Positions 29,063 through 38,320 of a stretch of DNA of 64,000 bases are shown here, piece after piece. How positions within the stretch are numbered: position 1 is the stretch's first letter; every line of letters starts with the position of its first letter. The translations under genes and the position numbers were made by a program. The stretch is from Chryseobacterium aurantiacum (lineage in GTDB: Bacteria; Bacteroidota; Bacteroidia; Flavobacteriales; Weeksellaceae): the NCBI RefSeq assembly GCF_003020585.1, contig NZ_PXUE01000002.1, positions 1,178,001 through 1,242,000 of the forward strand. Direction: 5' to 3'. A model generated the notes under the pieces. It searched no databases, was not told where the DNA came from, and saw only the letters and a program-made list of their open reading frames with translations.

Positions 29063-30298
29063 TTATTTTCCATTTTTCATGGCTCTGTTTACTCTGCCGG
29101 ATGCAGAGCCTGCCGCAGCAGATTTTGCAGCCGCTACACCTCCTGTTTTGGCTGCTAGTATTGCCGTTTTTACAGTACTTGCCATTTTACCAGCGGCATT
29201 CTTCATTTTGGTCATTACTCCTGCTCCTCCAGCCGTTACAATCGTATCAGCAATTGTAGGAGTCATTAAAACACCTATGCCTGTAACGATATAAGCAACA
29301 CATGTAAAAAGCTGATTATAGATCATTCCTGAATTATTAATGTAGACCATTAGAGCATCTAAATTGGTAACAGTACCATCTGTTAAAAGTGTATTGTAGC
29401 GGTCTATTTCCATAGTATAACCGGAAGCAATGAGTTGCTGACCTATATTGATAATGGTATAAGCAACGAAAGTGTACAGATTGATGTTGATGAATTTAGA
29501 AACCCAGCTGTACAGAGAGTTTTCAAATCCCGGAACAAGAGCCATTCCCACAGCAATAGGCCCCAAAATAATGAGTATATAAGCCCAAATCTTCTGAATA
29601 AAGAAAATAAGATAGACACAAATCCGAAGAATGGAGAGGCAAATAAATTCAATGACTTCAGCTACTAATTTTTGCATCTGGAATTGCATTCTGATTTGCC
29701 ATTCTTTAATAGGCTGGATAAGTTTATCTAATCCGTCACTAATATCAAACCAGGAGTCATCTGCATCTTTACCCGTATTCTCAATAACCTCCTGCTTGGC
29801 ATCTTCACTGGCTTTGAGCTTTATGACGGCATCCAATAACTGTTGTTGCTTCTTGAACCTTTCTACTCTTAAATCATTGACCTCTGATTCTATATCACTA
29901 AAAATGGCGACTCCCGGTTCTGCAATCGCTTCAAAGGGAGCTTGAATCAAATTCACGAATCCTGTCCAGTAGATCAGGGTAAATCCAATCAAAACAGGTT
30001 TTAGCATAGGCATAATTTCCCATTCTCTGTCTCCCGCAGCCATTTGCCATCCCATATACCCCAGATACATCAAAGCACCTAATCCGCCTATGGCCTTTCC
30101 AACCAGTGCAGCATCATTTGCACTATCCTGAACACTGGTATCGAGCTTTGTAAATACCTCCATAAACCATTTCTCAAAAGCACCATCACCTTTTAAAAAC
30201 TGAAGTAAATTACCATAATCACTGTCTGTTTGGGCAAAGCCCATTACTGGTAGTACTATTGCCAGTAAACAACAAAATAAGGTTAGCTTTTTATTCAT
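29063..30298 (-). CDS. TraJ/VirB6-like polytopic membrane protein
   Basis: A 411-aa protein with a signal-like N-terminus and about six to eight hydrophobic segments after residue 60. A DREWEIMPMLKPVLIGFTLI segment (about residues 91-110) is typical of the Bacteroidetes TraJ family. The C-terminal tail is Ala/Gly-rich and basic. It is expected to form the inner-membrane part of the channel. It sits 41 bp upstream of traK, as TraJ does. Confidence 0.7.
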   Translation of the reverse strand: MNKKLTLFCCLLAIVLPVMGFAQTDSDYGNLLQFLKGDGAFEKWFMEVFTKLDTSVQDSANDAALVGKAIGGLGALMYLGYMGWQMAAGDREWEIMPMLKPVLIGFTLIYWTGFVNLIQAPFEAIAEPGVAIFSDIESEVNDLRVERFKKQQQLLDAVIKLKASEDAKQEVIENTGKDADDSWFDISDGLDKLIQPIKEWQIRMQFQMQKLVAEVIEFICLSILRICVYLIFFIQKIWAYILIILGPIAVGMALVPGFENSLYSWVSKFININLYTFVAYTIINIGQQLIASGYTMEIDRYNTLLTDGTVTNLDALMVYINNSGMIYNQLFTCVAYIVTGIGVLMTPTIADTIVTAGGAGVMTKMKNAAGKMASTVKTAILAAKTGGVAAAKSAAAGSASGRVNRAMKNGK

Positions 30299-30300
30299 AT

Positions 30301-31131
30301 TTAATATCGATGTTTGTATTGTTGCATTATACGCTCGGCACGCTGCTTATCTGATGCCGAAGTCCAACCCGAAGGCAATGCAGAAGGAGAATGATCTTTC
30401 AAAATATTTTTATAATCCAGAAGAAGGGTCGTCTTGTTATTTTGCTTTCTTAATTCCTGTACAAATTTCCTCCACCGTAAGAGTGTTTCGTGGTACATTA
30501 TAAAGCGTTTTCCCCTTGGCATATCCATAGATCGGGACATAGCGTATTTCTCTTTAATGAGATCAAGCTCCTCCTGAAGTCTTTTGAGTGTTCCTGTAGT
30601 ATGAAGTGTTTCATAAGCCTCCTGATTTTTCAGCCGCCACTGCATAAAATTTTGTGGCGTATCAGGAAATTCTGTGATTGGCTTTAACATCCGCTTGTAA
30701 TACAAGAGCCATAACGGATCAGCATCTACAGTAACACTCGTCCAATGGGCAAAATCCTGAACGCTCCTTTTGTAAATGGTATCGGAAGCTGCCTTTATTT
30801 TTTTAGCCTCTTCTTCCTCATATTTCAATTGAGCAAATCGCTGATTCTGCACTCCTGTAGGCTTTAATGGTCTTATGTCCTCTCCATCCTTATAATCTCT
30901 ATTGATATTTGGAGCCCACATCCCCCATACCGTGGCGTAAGCAAAATTGGTTTGAATCCCTAAAAAATATTTGGGATAGGGTCGCCAGTCTCCCCAGCTT
31001 TCAAAAACCATTCTTTTATGTTGGGCAACAATGGCAGGATCATTCAGGCGCTTTACACTCACTTGTGCAAAAACACCCATAGTTATAAACAAGAATGAAA
31101 AGCCTATTAATTTTCTGAATTGATATTTCAT
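30301..31131 (-). CDS. Exported tra-operon protein, unknown
   Basis: A 276-aa protein with a signal peptide (about residues 1-22), rich in Trp, Tyr, Arg and Lys. It contains an aromatic patch (WGDWRPYPKYFLG and WGMWAPNINRDY, about 46-80) and ends in a basic helix. It is 2 bp upstream of the TraJ-like gene and 3 bp downstream of the third paralogous exported protein. I recognise no family; a periplasmic structural role in transfer is inferred from position. Confidence 0.65.
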   Translation of the reverse strand: MKYQFRKLIGFSFLFITMGVFAQVSVKRLNDPAIVAQHKRMVFESWGDWRPYPKYFLGIQTNFAYATVWGMWAPNINRDYKDGEDIRPLKPTGVQNQRFAQLKYEEEEAKKIKAASDTIYKRSVQDFAHWTSVTVDADPLWLLYYKRMLKPITEFPDTPQNFMQWRLKNQEAYETLHTTGTLKRLQEELDLIKEKYAMSRSMDMPRGKRFIMYHETLLRWRKFVQELRKQNNKTTLLLDYKNILKDHSPSALPSGWTSASDKQRAERIMQQYKHRY

Positions 31132-31134
31132 CGT

Positions 31135-31800
31135 TTAATTAAATATGTATTTATATTTTTGAATAATATCTCCTACAATCGCTCTGTCGACATTGATATA
31201 GTTCCTGAGGACAGGGACCTGATAGAGATAAGGGATCTTCTTGGCATTCTCTAAGCGTAAAATGATATAGAGAATATTACCATTGATGTTTCTAGCCCTT
31301 GTAAATACCTTTTCCAAAAGCATTTCCCGATCCATAGCATCCATCAAAAAGTCTTTGTTTTCATTTAATATATCCGCCGATACTTCCTGCTGAAGCTTTA
31401 GTACCTGTTCTCCTATTGCGCTATAATATTTTGAAACTAAAACCGCATATTCAGGATGTTGTATCGATAAATCCAGCATTCTGTTAGAATTGCTTACGAT
31501 TTTTCCCACATACTGATAGAGATAGATGAGCTTTTTACTCTGGGTAAGGGCTGAATTAACATTTTTCAGCTGCTGATAGATATACTCCTGAATGGCAATT
31601 ACTTGTGCAGTCTTATTTTTAATCTCATTATAGAGCTCATTTTGCTTTTCATAAGAATCTAAAAACACCTGCTCACTTCCTAAACGAACGCCGTGATTGA
31701 CGGTAATCTGGGATAACAGCTTGTCATTAATCACTATCTGCTGGCTTTTTACGTAAACCGCAGAAAACACTATAATTCCGAAGGTTACTATTTTTTTCAT
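31135..31800 (-). CDS. Exported tra protein, paralogue 3 of 3
   Basis: A 221-aa protein with a signal peptide and a mostly helical body. The last 20 residues (YINVDRAIVGDIIQKYKYIF) match the C-terminal motifs of the two genes upstream, and the SNRMLDLSIQHPEYAVL segment matches their equivalents. Gene order and predicted fold suggest a TraI/VirB5-like minor pilus or adhesin subunit. It begins 6 bp after paralogue 2. Confidence 0.65.
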   Translation of the reverse strand: MKKIVTFGIIVFSAVYVKSQQIVINDKLLSQITVNHGVRLGSEQVFLDSYEKQNELYNEIKNKTAQVIAIQEYIYQQLKNVNSALTQSKKLIYLYQYVGKIVSNSNRMLDLSIQHPEYAVLVSKYYSAIGEQVLKLQQEVSADILNENKDFLMDAMDREMLLEKVFTRARNINGNILYIILRLENAKKIPYLYQVPVLRNYINVDRAIVGDIIQKYKYIFN

Positions 31801-31806
31801 TTCTTA

Positions 31807-32529
31807 TTAAAAGGATTTGATATTCTTCATGATATTTTCCACAACCTGCCTATCCCTGTTGACATAATATTGGAAGGCTCTCTTATTCCTTAGAACTTTG
31901 GCTTTAATGTCACGTATTTTTAAAAGCATGTGGGTAGAATTCCTGCTAAGGGTTTTCACCTCTCCTAAAGCATAGTCCAATAAAATTTTACGCTCCGATT
32001 TTTCCATTTGGTTGATCGCTCCGTAAGAGAGGATAATTCCTGTAATCAGGCGGGTCACCATTTGCAGATCATCCACATACTGCACTGTGGAAGGTAAAAC
32101 CGTTATAATGGAATAAGGTGCTGTACTCAATTCATCAATAATGGAAGCCTGATTTTGAGTAATTTTCTTAACCTCCCTGCTCATCGCTACTCCGGTTGGA
32201 ATGGCCTGCAGAGCAAATGAAACAATCCTGAGCCTATCCTGTACCTTAGTAACCTTATCCTTAAAGCTATTCCACTCGCTTCTGTTGGTGGTCTCAATAC
32301 CAGCATTCAGAGCCTGATTCTTTCGCATTTCCTTTTGCCTGTCATGCTCTTTCATCGTGGCATTGATCTCTATATTCATCATCGGAAAGGAAACATTTTC
32401 TTTCTGCCAGGCAGGGGTGGAACCCCCTCCTGAAGAAGTTAATACCACATAAACTACCGGAATAAAGAGGCGTAGAAAAATCTTTTTTTTGAGCCCATAA
32501 AGTCGGTGAAACTTATTTCTCGAGTTCAT
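31807..32529 (-). CDS. Exported tra protein, paralogue 2 of 3
   Basis: A 240-aa helical protein with an unusual N-terminus: a basic stretch, then a short hydrophobic segment (about residues 16-32) and a Gly/Ser-rich site (TSSGGGSTPAW). The C-terminus YYVNRDRQVVENIMKNIKSF aligns with its two neighbours. It appears more diverged than the other two. Function inferred from the neighbours. Confidence 0.6.
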   Translation of the reverse strand: MNSRNKFHRLYGLKKKIFLRLFIPVVYVVLTSSGGGSTPAWQKENVSFPMMNIEINATMKEHDRQKEMRKNQALNAGIETTNRSEWNSFKDKVTKVQDRLRIVSFALQAIPTGVAMSREVKKITQNQASIIDELSTAPYSIITVLPSTVQYVDDLQMVTRLITGIILSYGAINQMEKSERKILLDYALGEVKTLSRNSTHMLLKIRDIKAKVLRNKRAFQYYVNRDRQVVENIMKNIKSF

Positions 32530-32538
32530 ACAAAAAAT

Positions 32539-33198
32539 TTAAAAATTGCGTTTGTATCGGTTCATAATGTCTTCAACAATAGCCTTATCCGTATTGATGT
32601 ATCCCGCAAAAGGATTAATGGAATTCCAAAACCCCAGTCTATTAGCCTTTTCAAGTCTCAGTTTTATGGCCAGAAGCCACAGCTTTAGACTTTTTACATT
32701 TCCCGAAATATTATGCAGAATTTTATAGCGATCACCTGCCGTAGCAAGGTTGAGCTCTCCCGAAGAAAGAATATCCGATACATCTGTTACGATTTTCAAA
32801 CTTTGCTCATACGTTTTTTGGGACGCTTTAGTTCCAAAAATGGCGTACTGTGGATGTGCAGAAGCTAGTTGAACCACATCAGAAGAATATTTATAACACT
32901 TATTTAGTTCTGAATAAATTTCTTTTACCTGAAGTCCATTTTGTAAGGTTCCGGAAACTTCTTTTAAACCTTTGAGTATTCTGTTCTGAATATCATTAGC
33001 TGCCACCATCTGGGTTCCTACCCACATTTGTGCATCCTTCAGCTTGGAAGTTTCCTCTATGACTTCATTCTGTTTGGCTTTCAGGTTTTCTGAATACAGG
33101 ATCATCGCTGCTGTTACCGTAGGATCTATATAGGTATTTTGGGCATATAGTAAGCTTCCGAATCCTAAAAAAAATAAACTAAACTTTTTCATATTCAT
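32539..33198 (-). CDS. Exported tra protein, paralogue 1 of 3
   Basis: A 219-aa protein with a signal peptide (FSLFFLGFGSLLYAQ) and a helical body containing SDVVQLASAHPQYAIFGTKA. It ends YINTDKAIVEDIMNRYKRNF, the motif shared with the two following genes. The start overlaps the end of the traG ATPase gene by 20 bp, so expression is coupled to it. Confidence 0.65.
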   Translation of the reverse strand: MNMKKFSLFFLGFGSLLYAQNTYIDPTVTAAMILYSENLKAKQNEVIEETSKLKDAQMWVGTQMVAANDIQNRILKGLKEVSGTLQNGLQVKEIYSELNKCYKYSSDVVQLASAHPQYAIFGTKASQKTYEQSLKIVTDVSDILSSGELNLATAGDRYKILHNISGNVKSLKLWLLAIKLRLEKANRLGFWNSINPFAGYINTDKAIVEDIMNRYKRNF

Positions 33199-36100
33199 AG
33201 ACTTCTCTGTTGACTAATTCCGAAAAACTGATGTTATAATCTTCTAATTCCTGAGAAATGATTTTGAAGATATTTTTACCGGCATTCTCCTTCCTGTTCT
33301 TAAGCTCATGATAGAACCTAAGAACCTTCTGATCTAAAGGTCTTTTATACAGATTTACTAAAGAGACCATACTTCCCATTTCATCACCGAAGTTCTTCAC
33401 CTGGTCTACAAAAATTTCCAGAGCTTTATCATAGTTCCCATACTTTTGTACATAATATTCAACAGCCGATTTTTCAGGTTTTTCCGTAGTATAGGTTAAA
33501 TACTGCTCGAGAGATACCTCGTTACCATATACTTCTCCTTTAGAACCTCGTTTCAGATAAAATTCCTTGAAACGGCTTCGTCCATGCTTATTATTTAAGT
33601 TGTTGATCGTGAAAATCTTATTCTGCTCTACTTTATTTAAGGATAATAAAGCCGCTATACGATCAAAATTGTCCTTGAATTTGGTCTGATCCAGAAGGAT
33701 AAACGTATCGGAATTATTGATAATACTGTCTTTTACAACAGCATTTCCGATAATATCATCCAGTTCCTGGGTTACCACCACCGCTTCACCCCAGAATTTC
33801 CTTACTGTCTTATAGAGATATAAAATATATCCACCCATTAATTTTGATGCAATCGCCTTCCATGCTTCTTCGATTATAAGGGCTTTACGACGATCTTTTC
33901 TGAGTCTCATTTTCTGGATGAAAGTATCCATGATGATAAGTGTTACAATGGGGAAAAGCTTGGGATTATCTTTCACATTATCAATTTCGAAAACAATAAA
34001 AGGCTCATCAAATAGTGTATTGTCAGCACTTTCATTGAGTGTAGTTTCATATCTTCCGCCTTTGTAAAAATCCCTTAGAACAAACAGGAAGGTCCTTAAA
34101 TTAAATTCTCTTTCCGTTATTCTGTGCTTTTTATTCCCAAGGTAAAGAGGCAGAAATTTGTCGCAGTACTCATAAAATCCATTGAAGGAAAGTTCTCCTG
34201 TATTAAGCTTCTCTTCCAGTTCCTTAATCTTTTTAATGAGAGTCTTTTTAAAAGATTCATTCCACTCCTTCGGATCGTTGGGCTTTTTTATAATTTCATT
34301 AGCCTGAATGATCATCAGTAGGGTTTCATTATAAGCCCTGCGCTTTTCTTCACTACTCAAAATTTCATAAGCCTCATAGACTTTATAGAATTTTTCACTG
34401 TCATAATCAGGATTATTCACGTTTTTATCCGGATGATATTCAATCGCCAATTTTCTAAAGGCTTCTTTAACTTCATCAGAATCAGCATCGAAAGCTATTC
34501 CCAGTACATCATAATAACTATGTCTATCCGACATTTCTTCCTCATAGTCTGCAAGAATATCTTCTTCATGAATATTATATTTACTTAAGTAGAGCATTAA
34601 TTCTTCAGAGCTTTTATGCTTATACCATTCTGTTCCGGAATTGAAATAAGTATGATAATAGGACATCAGTACATTGTCCAATATGGATTTCTGTGCAGAG
34701 GTCATCATAGCATCCGGTCCTTGCCAGATGAGAAAGATCAGATTAGTCAAAAACTCTATTTTTTCAATATTGAATTCTTTCTTATCCATCAGAAAAGGAT
34801 TCATCGTAATTGGCTTTTCTTCTGTATACTGAATATATCGCCCACCTTTGTACATACATGTTCCCGAGTAGGAATCTCCTGTATCCACGATCACAACATC
34901 ATAATTATAAGTAAGATACTGCTCTACGATATTATTCATTAAAAAGCTCTTGCCTGATCCGCTGGGTCCCAGCACAAACTTATTCCGGTTATTGATTCTT
35001 CCGATTTTCATCGGTAAATCCGCAGGATCAACTTTTATAGGGACTCCCTGTCTGTCGGTAAATCTTAGGTAGAAGCTGCTTTCTTCATTCAAAGGGTAGC
35101 TTTCTTTAAAAAAAAAACAAAGCGCAGCTTCGCTTGTCGTCATAAACAGATCATATTCCCTAAGCTCTGTAGCATTGCCCGGAAGGGCGGCCCTGAAAAG
35201 CTCAAGCTGATTGTAGGCATTCTTCGAAACAATAATTCCTTTGGTGAATAGCTTGTTCTCAATCATAGACTGGATATTTTCCATTTTTTCCAGCGTAGGC
35301 GCTGAAAACAAAATGGAAAAATGGGCATTGACTACTAACTGACCGTCTATAGCGATATTATGAAGCAGCGTCTGAATCTCCTCAGCAATAATGGCATTGG
35401 AAGGAGAATTGTTAGCAGCACCTTCGTGCTTTTTCTTCTTTTTATCAAGTTCCCTTTGCTGCTGTGCCTGATGTGGAATGGTAATGACCTGGTTGTAGAT
35501 AATCGTTTCGTAATCTTCCAGCTCACCTATAAAAGTGAAATTATCTACTGCCGTTTCTCCGGCTGCCCCATTACCTCCCAATAGAGAATATGGTTCTATT
35601 TCAGAGGGTAAATCAATCTTTTCAACATCGACATAAGAAATATTCTTAACAAACCTGCTTCCTATTTGCAAATACTCCTCAGTACTTTTAATATTATCAT
35701 AAGTCGGAGTATCTCTAAGCTGCATGGATAAAACTCCGGACAGGTAATACTCAAAGTCTTTTTCAAATAAGAACTCCGGCTCACAGTTATTTTGTTTTAA
35801 AAGCATAAACACCTTCTGGCATTTGTCCCGGAGTTCTTTATAGCTCTTTTCTGTTATATTGCCACCGGTCGCTGACCGGCCGTTTTTCTTTATTTTATCA
35901 TTAATAATATCTGTAAACAGTAAAACTGTATCAATGGTTTTGAAAAGTCTCCCCTCAAAATGCTCGGAGTATTTCTGTTGCAAAAACTGATTGGATTTCT
36001 CAGCTGTGTATCTTTTTTTGGCGAAAATATCAAGCTTTTGAACAATTCTTCCTTCTCCGATAATGGATACTACCTGATTCAAAACCGTATGGAAATGGAG

Positions 36101-36265
36101 ATAATGATCCGGATCTGCTGAGTACTGCTCCACCATATTTCTAAGCCTGATCCCTATAATTGGATTTCCATACTGCCCGAACAGAACATCAAAACTCCAA
36201 TCATAATTTTCCCCATAGTCACAGCCGATGAAAGGAATAGTAAATGCTTGTTTTTTTGTTTTCAT
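33179..36265 (-). CDS. traG: TraG-type VirB4 ATPase with inserted J-domain
   Basis: A 1028-aa conjugation ATPase. Walker A GPSGSGKSF lies at about residues 433-441 and the Walker B region ALIIEEAWKA near residue 797; these and KFVL, VVTQELDDI and the N-terminal half identify the Bacteroidetes TraG (VirB4-like) family, which powers channel assembly. Usual length is about 800-850 aa. The excess is explained by a J-domain at about residues 585-655: YYDVLGI, a helix, YHPDKN with HPD at 611-613, and FYKVYEAYEILSS. The J-domain sits between the two ATPase motifs. It implies recruitment of DnaK during transfer. The first codon follows traF by 31 bp. Confidence 0.85.
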   Translation of the reverse strand: MKTKKQAFTIPFIGCDYGENYDWSFDVLFGQYGNPIIGIRLRNMVEQYSADPDHYLHFHTVLNQVVSIIGEGRIVQKLDIFAKKRYTAEKSNQFLQQKYSEHFEGRLFKTIDTVLLFTDIINDKIKKNGRSATGGNITEKSYKELRDKCQKVFMLLKQNNCEPEFLFEKDFEYYLSGVLSMQLRDTPTYDNIKSTEEYLQIGSRFVKNISYVDVEKIDLPSEIEPYSLLGGNGAAGETAVDNFTFIGELEDYETIIYNQVITIPHQAQQQRELDKKKKKHEGAANNSPSNAIIAEEIQTLLHNIAIDGQLVVNAHFSILFSAPTLEKMENIQSMIENKLFTKGIIVSKNAYNQLELFRAALPGNATELREYDLFMTTSEAALCFFFKESYPLNEESSFYLRFTDRQGVPIKVDPADLPMKIGRINNRNKFVLGPSGSGKSFLMNNIVEQYLTYNYDVVIVDTGDSYSGTCMYKGGRYIQYTEEKPITMNPFLMDKKEFNIEKIEFLTNLIFLIWQGPDAMMTSAQKSILDNVLMSYYHTYFNSGTEWYKHKSSEELMLYLSKYNIHEEDILADYEEEMSDRHSYYDVLGIAFDADSDEVKEAFRKLAIEYHPDKNVNNPDYDSEKFYKVYEAYEILSSEEKRRAYNETLLMIIQANEIIKKPNDPKEWNESFKKTLIKKIKELEEKLNTGELSFNGFYEYCDKFLPLYLGNKKHRITEREFNLRTFLFVLRDFYKGGRYETTLNESADNTLFDEPFIVFEIDNVKDNPKLFPIVTLIIMDTFIQKMRLRKDRRKALIIEEAWKAIASKLMGGYILYLYKTVRKFWGEAVVVTQELDDIIGNAVVKDSIINNSDTFILLDQTKFKDNFDRIAALLSLNKVEQNKIFTINNLNNKHGRSRFKEFYLKRGSKGEVYGNEVSLEQYLTYTTEKPEKSAVEYYVQKYGNYDKALEIFVDQVKNFGDEMGSMVSLVNLYKRPLDQKVLRFYHELKNRKENAGKNIFKIISQELEDYNISFSELVNREVYEYEKV

Positions 36266-36296
36266 ATAACATTATTTATTCTTTATTGGACATACC

Positions 36297-36590
36297 TTAA
36301 CCTTTCTGTAAAAGCTTTTTATTGTTTATCCTTTTTGGAAAAATGAAAATTTGATTACTATTTTTAGTCTTATCGTACAGTCCGTATTTGTCCTGTCTTC
36401 TGAAGATCAGATAAACACCGCCTCCGGTCGCTAAAAGCCCCAGTAAAGAGCCTAATAGTCCGAACTTGGACAATATGAGAGCTGCAATGACCCCGCCTCC
36501 GATAACACCCACGGCATAAAAAATATATTTGCCTTTGAGCCCGAAGAATACAAGAGGCTTTTTCAGCCCCTTGTATAGGTAGAATCCCAT
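36297..36590 (-). CDS. traF: Conjugative transposon protein TraF (DUF4133)
   Basis: A 97-aa protein with two adjacent membrane helices (about residues 22-62) and a basic tail. The start GFYLYKGLKKPLVFFGLKGKY is typical of the TraF/DUF4133 family (VirB3-like). It lies 3 bp after traE. It is thought to be an inner-membrane component working with the TraG ATPase directly downstream. Confidence 0.85.
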   Translation of the reverse strand: MGFYLYKGLKKPLVFFGLKGKYIFYAVGVIGGGVIAALILSKFGLLGSLLGLLATGGGVYLIFRRQDKYGLYDKTKNSNQIFIFPKRINNKKLLQKG

Positions 36591-36593
36591 GAC

Positions 36594-36914
36594 TTATGCA
36601 AAGAATGAGGTTACGAATTCCGGTACTACAATTAGAAAGATCATCGCTCCGCCATAACCAAGGATTTCTTTGTTCACATCCTGGTCTCCATTGGTCCATT
36701 TGTTATATACTCTAAGACCTCCAATAAAGCCTACTAATCCGCCCACGGCTTTTAAAATCAGTTTAATGGGGTCCCAATAGTCCTTAATATCACTGGCTGC
36801 ATTTGATATAGCCGTTGCTCCTCCCTGAGCAAATGCAGGAGTGATAGCGAGAAGAATTACACAGGCTGTCAATAACTTTTTTACCACTTGATGGCATTTA
36901 AATTTGTGATTCAT
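36594..36914 (-). CDS. traE: Conjugative transposon protein TraE (DUF4134)
   Basis: A 106-aa protein with a signal peptide (LLTACVILLAITPAFAQ) followed by two hydrophobic helices and the segment RVYNKWTNGDQDVNKE, typical of the DUF4134/TraE family. By size and topology it is VirB2-pilin-like. It is the first of the classic traE-F-G trio, with 113 bp of non-coding sequence upstream. Confidence 0.85.
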   Translation of the reverse strand: MNHKFKCHQVVKKLLTACVILLAITPAFAQGGATAISNAASDIKDYWDPIKLILKAVGGLVGFIGGLRVYNKWTNGDQDVNKEILGYGGAMIFLIVVPEFVTSFFA

Positions 36915-37027
36915 AATGATTAAATTTTATTATCAGAATTAGATTTTATGCTTAGAATTGGGCATAAGGGGTATGCTATCCTCATGGGTTAAGGATCATA
37001 CAGGGTAATTTTTGAAGTGTTTTTTGC

Positions 37028-37567
37028 TTAAATTATAGAGTGGTAGACTTTCTGTCCATCGTAGTTAGCGACCATTTGAACAGTTGTCTCCGATAAATTC
37101 AGGAGCTCTTTCCAGTGGGATTTAGTTTTCTCCTTTTTTTCGCTCTTAGAATCCTGATCTGACATATTAGATACAGGCTGAGATGGGTTGGCGTGATCTG
37201 GCTGATTTCTTTCTTCTACTGCCGGAGCGCTGTTGTTTTTTGCTGGTAAAGGCATATCATCAATATCCTGTTCAGCTTCAAATCTTTTCCTTAAGTCTTC
37301 CAAATCCGGTTGCTCTTCACTGGAGGATTGTGTTGGAAGGTTAAGTTCCCTTTTCAAAAAAGATTGGGGAGTTCGGATGTTTTCAACATCTTCAATTCCG
37401 ATGGAAGTCGGAATCTGGTCCCGAGTCTTGGAAAAATCACCAAGTGAAAATTCCTCAGTTAAATCTACATGTATGATTTTCTCTTTCCTTAAAAACAGAT
37501 CATACAGGATATTTCCGGCATAGTACAGGAAATAAAGTCCCAATAGAATTAGTGAATACTTTATCAT
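37028..37567 (-). CDS. Single-TM, disordered tra-linked protein
   Basis: A 179-aa protein with one N-terminal helix (about residues 4-24) and a long acidic, Pro/Ser/Gln-rich tail ending in a short conserved-looking patch (MVANYDGQKVYHSI). It is located between parA and traE and is probably part of the transfer region. No family recognised. Confidence 0.6.
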   Translation of the reverse strand: MIKYSLILLGLYFLYYAGNILYDLFLRKEKIIHVDLTEEFSLGDFSKTRDQIPTSIGIEDVENIRTPQSFLKRELNLPTQSSSEEQPDLEDLRKRFEAEQDIDDMPLPAKNNSAPAVEERNQPDHANPSQPVSNMSDQDSKSEKKEKTKSHWKELLNLSETTVQMVANYDGQKVYHSII

Positions 37568-37605
37568 TTCTTATTTTTGATTTTGTTTTTACTAAATGAC
37601 TAGCA

Positions 37606-38259
37606 TTAAAGAGTAATTTGTAGTGCTTCATTAATCTGGTCTATGATTTCATTGAATGGCTTTTTTATAGCATATTTTTGTTCATAAGTCAGCTTTCGGG
37701 TATCAATGGTCTGTAGACAGTTTCTCTTATACACAGGGCTTTCAATCAGGGTTCCGTATTTTGAAATTTCTATATCCATTTCCTTTTGGTTGAGATATTT
37801 ATAGCCTTTGTCATATTTGGAACGGATAAAGATCCGCTCTGCCTCACTTTCAAGAAGTCCCAGTAGGTTTTTAAATACCAGGGTAGATTTTACAGATACA
37901 TCAGAATATTCAAAAGGAATAATGATGAAATCGCTGTAAATGAGTAGATCACTGTATTTTTGATCGAGTGTACCCGCCAGATCAAACAGGTAGATTTCTT
38001 TACTCTCCTTTAAATCAATAATTTTTTCTAAATCTGCAAAAGGCTGCTCTTCATCATCATCTCCTATAACTTCCACATCATACAGCTTGGGCAGCTCTAA
38101 AGATTCATCTTCTTTCCATTTATTAAAGAAGGACTTCTGATAATCAAAATCAAACACATTGATCTTTCTTTCAGATACAATGGTTAGATAATTGGCAAAT
38201 GCTAAGGCAAGCGTGGTTTTCCCCGCTCCCCCCTTTTGGGTTGCGAACGTGATAATCAT
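37606..38259 (-). CDS. ParA/MinD-type ATPase (TraA position)
   Basis: A 217-aa protein with a deviant Walker A KGGAGKTTLA at about residues 9-18, and the FDFDYQKS and LFDLAGT segments of ParA ATPases. In Bacteroidetes elements a ParA homologue (TraA) precedes the transfer genes and is thought to help position or partition the DNA. It is 59 bp downstream of the relaxase, with a hairpin in between. No ParB partner lies next to it. Confidence 0.8.
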   Translation of the reverse strand: MIITFATQKGGAGKTTLALAFANYLTIVSERKINVFDFDYQKSFFNKWKEDESLELPKLYDVEVIGDDDEEQPFADLEKIIDLKESKEIYLFDLAGTLDQKYSDLLIYSDFIIIPFEYSDVSVKSTLVFKNLLGLLESEAERIFIRSKYDKGYKYLNQKEMDIEISKYGTLIESPVYKRNCLQTIDTRKLTYEQKYAIKKPFNEIIDQINEALQITL

Positions 38260-38295
38260 AGTATGGTTGTCTGTTGCTGGTTTATTTTTTATTGG

Positions 38296-38320
38296 AAGCC
38301 GAACCTCGGCCGGCCGGCTT
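38296..38320 (-). other. GC-rich hairpin between relaxase and parA
   Basis: On the minus strand the arms AAGCCG and CGGCTT enclose a GGCCGGCC palindrome, just at the relaxase stop. It is unusually GC-rich for this element. No T-run follows, so it may slow or process the transcript and not end it. Confidence 0.4.

Noticed and set aside
36370..36699. 109-aa ORF overlapping traE and traF
   Set aside because: Frame-shifted shadow of two recognised tra genes on the same strand.
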